DNA from: an uncultured Salinisphaerales bacterium
GTDB taxonomy: Bacteria; Pseudomonadota; Gammaproteobacteria; Nevskiales; CAJXLF01
NCBI GenBank assembly: GCA_913055805.1
Contig: CAJXLF010000011.1
Location: forward strand, 1-64,000
Reading direction: 5' to 3'
Length of the DNA stretch: 64,000 nt
The notes beneath the pieces were generated by a model, which had not been told where the DNA came from, did no database searches, and was given only the letters and a program-made list of their open reading frames with translations. This document shows, one piece after another, positions 62,567 to 64,000 of this stretch. Every line of letters starts with the position of its first letter. Positions within the stretch are counted from its first letter, which is position 1. A program made the position numbers and the translations under genes.

Positions 62567-64000
62567 TCAGGACGGGGTTTCCAGGGCTTTTGTAACAATT
62601 TCGTAAACGTCCCGGGAGAGCGACTTTTTGTCTGCAATATTACGCAGTGCGGACTGCATAAGCCCGGCCCGCCCGTTTTGCTGGCGGCGCCAGTGACACA
62701 GAGGTGTGACCAGCCTGGCCGCTACCTGTGGGTTGACATTGTCCAGCCGTAATATTTCTTCCGCCAGCCACCGATAGGCCTCGCCATCGGGGGCATGGAA
62801 GGCACGTAGGTTGGCACTGCAGAACGCGCCAAGCAGTGAACGGATGCGATTCGGATTATTGGCATCAAAGCCTTCAGCGTCACGCAAGGCCCGGATTCTT
62901 CCCAGGGCATCCGGCAGACGGGAAACCGCCTGCAGCGAGCGCCATTTGTCCATGACCAGGACCTGCTGCGACCATCGCGAGGCGAAGTCCTGCATTATCG
63001 TCCTGCGCTGCTCGCAGTCGATGTGATTGAGGGCCTCCAGGGCGCCCAGACGATCAGTCATGTTATCGGCGTTTGTGTACTGCTCCACCGCTGCCTGCCG
63101 CCCCGCTTCTTCAGCCAGCGCCCAGTAATACAGACAGAGGTTCTTGAGCCGCCGCCGGCCAACTGCCAGACCGTCAAAAATATAAGGCTGATTCGTCGCG
63201 AGTTGCTGATATTGGTCGCAGATGTCCGCAGACAACGCAGCGGCGAGGCTGGATTCAAGGTGATCACGTACTTGTATGAGGGCATCTACGGGTACAGGGT
63301 CGTAGGCTTCGGCCAGCAGACTCTCGCTGGGCAGGCGCAGCAATTCCGCAGTCAACGCAGGATCTGCCACTGCATCCGATAGCAGATCCCTGAAGAGTTT
63401 AACCACCGGCATGATGTCAGGTTGATCGCCGCCGATGCCGGTATCAATCAGATCCTGATACAGCCGTTGCATGGCGTCCCAGCGGCTGAAACCGTCTTCT
63501 TCGTAACGCGCAATCAGCGCCAGCTGGTCGCGCCTGTAGAGGTACTCGAGTTTTACCGGAGCACTGAAGCTGCGCAGGAGTACCGGTACGGGCCTGGCAG
63601 GGATACCGCTGAATTCGAACGTCTGACTTTCCTGTTCAAGTAGCAGCGTGGTTTCCTGGCCGCCGTTCGCCAGTGTCAGTCTGCCACCTCTTGCATCGAT
63701 GAGGGCCATGCGCACAGGCACGGGCACGGCTTGCTTGACCGGCTGATCCGGCGTGGGCGGTGTCTGTTGTGTCAGGGTCAGACTGTAGATGCCCTGTTCT
63801 TCATCATGCGTTTCCACCGCCTTGAGTCTGGGTGTCCCGGCCTGGCTGTACCAGTGCTGAAAACTGGAGAGATCACGCCTGCTGGCTGACGCCATAGCTG
63901 CCAGAAAATCATCAATGGTGGCGGCTGTGCCGTCATGCCTTTGCAGGTACAGCCGAAGCCCTTCTCGGAAGACATCCTGGCCCAGCAGGTTATTCAGCAT
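62567..64000 (-). CDS. pepN: Aminopeptidase N, C-terminal part (truncated by the window edge)
   Basis: The 477 visible residues are the C-terminal half of a PepN/M1-family alanyl aminopeptidase: VFREGLRLYLQRHDGTAATIDDF, SSFQHWYSQAGTP, and the superhelical C-terminal domain (YRRDQLALIARYEEDGFSRW, ALEALNHIDCEQR). The zinc-binding HExxH part lies beyond base 64000. The gene enters from the right edge. Confidence 0.93.
   Translation of the reverse strand: MLNNLLGQDVFREGLRLYLQRHDGTAATIDDFLAAMASASRRDLSSFQHWYSQAGTPRLKAVETHDEEQGIYSLTLTQQTPPTPDQPVKQAVPVPVRMALIDARGGRLTLANGGQETTLLLEQESQTFEFSGIPARPVPVLLRSFSAPVKLEYLYRRDQLALIARYEEDGFSRWDAMQRLYQDLIDTGIGGDQPDIMPVVKLFRDLLSDAVADPALTAELLRLPSESLLAEAYDPVPVDALIQVRDHLESSLAAALSADICDQYQQLATNQPYIFDGLAVGRRRLKNLCLYYWALAEEAGRQAAVEQYTNADNMTDRLGALEALNHIDCEQRRTIMQDFASRWSQQVLVMDKWRSLQAVSRLPDALGRIRALRDAEGFDANNPNRIRSLLGAFCSANLRAFHAPDGEAYRWLAEEILRLDNVNPQVAARLVTPLCHWRRQQNGRAGLMQSALRNIADKKSLSRDVYEIVTKALETPS

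Overview
The window is chromosomal DNA of a gammaproteobacterium. The evidence is the gene order fabD-fabG-acpP-fabF-pabB-pabC-mltG-tmk-holB-pilZ, a type II secretion (T2SS) gspG-N block, nudJ-mnmA-hflD, a PBP1b gene next to an LpoP-like lipoprotein gene, and a complete Pho/Pst locus. The gene content resembles Pseudomonas-like or Chromatiales-like lineages, but I cannot name a genus from sequence alone. No rRNA, tRNA, CRISPR array or transposase gene was found.

Region 1 (about 1-13,380) is an array of filamentous phage (inovirus) prophages. Three near-identical 12-bp cores (GCTATACATTAT, starting at 512, 6272 and 13363) divide it into the tail of a prophage Z that lies mostly off the left edge, a complete 5.76-kb prophage A and a complete 7.09-kb prophage B. 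A and B have the same plan: a plus-strand small membrane protein gene, then a minus-strand block running rep > DNA-binding protein > small coat proteins > major coat > pIII-like adhesin > pVI-like protein > Zot-type assembly ATPase, then a plus-strand HTH repressor gene that ends at the next core site. The cores lie in dif-like 28-mers, so XerCD-type integration is the likely mechanism. A and B use unrelated rolling-circle initiators but have related pIII proteins.

Region 2 (13.4-22.3 kb, minus strand) is pilZ, holB, tmk, mltG, pabC, pabB, fabF, acpP, fabG and fabD: fatty acid synthesis, folate precursor, replication clamp loader and type IV pilus functions in one cluster. Region 3 (22.5-30.3 kb, plus strand) holds gspG, H, I, J, K, L, M and N (pseudopilus and inner-membrane platform, without C-F), then nudJ-mnmA-hflD.

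Region 4 (30.3-38.3 kb, plus strand) holds aconitase A, a membrane-anchored fusion of a FimV-like segment to a TrpB-like domain whose catalytic residues are replaced, an HSDL2-like SDR, an orphan ParA ATPase, and sthA, whose 3' end is duplicated 188 bp downstream. Region 5 (38.3-44.5 kb) carries smaller metabolic genes: DegV, a CoA-type Nudix hydrolase, two hotdog thioesterases, an SCP2-domain protein, rsmJ, a gamma-carbonic anhydrase and a GDSL esterase lipoprotein.

Region 6 (44.5-50.0 kb, minus strand) is mrcB-lpoP-yoaA-like-tsaB. Region 7 (50.1-62.5 kb) is phosphate acquisition: a DUF47-Pit low-affinity pair, then phoBR, pstS, an OprO/P-type porin, pstC-pstA-pstB and phoU, with three 11-bp-phased Pho boxes upstream of pstS, the porin and pstC. 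The window ends inside pepN. All functional names are by-eye family recognition; no database search was run.
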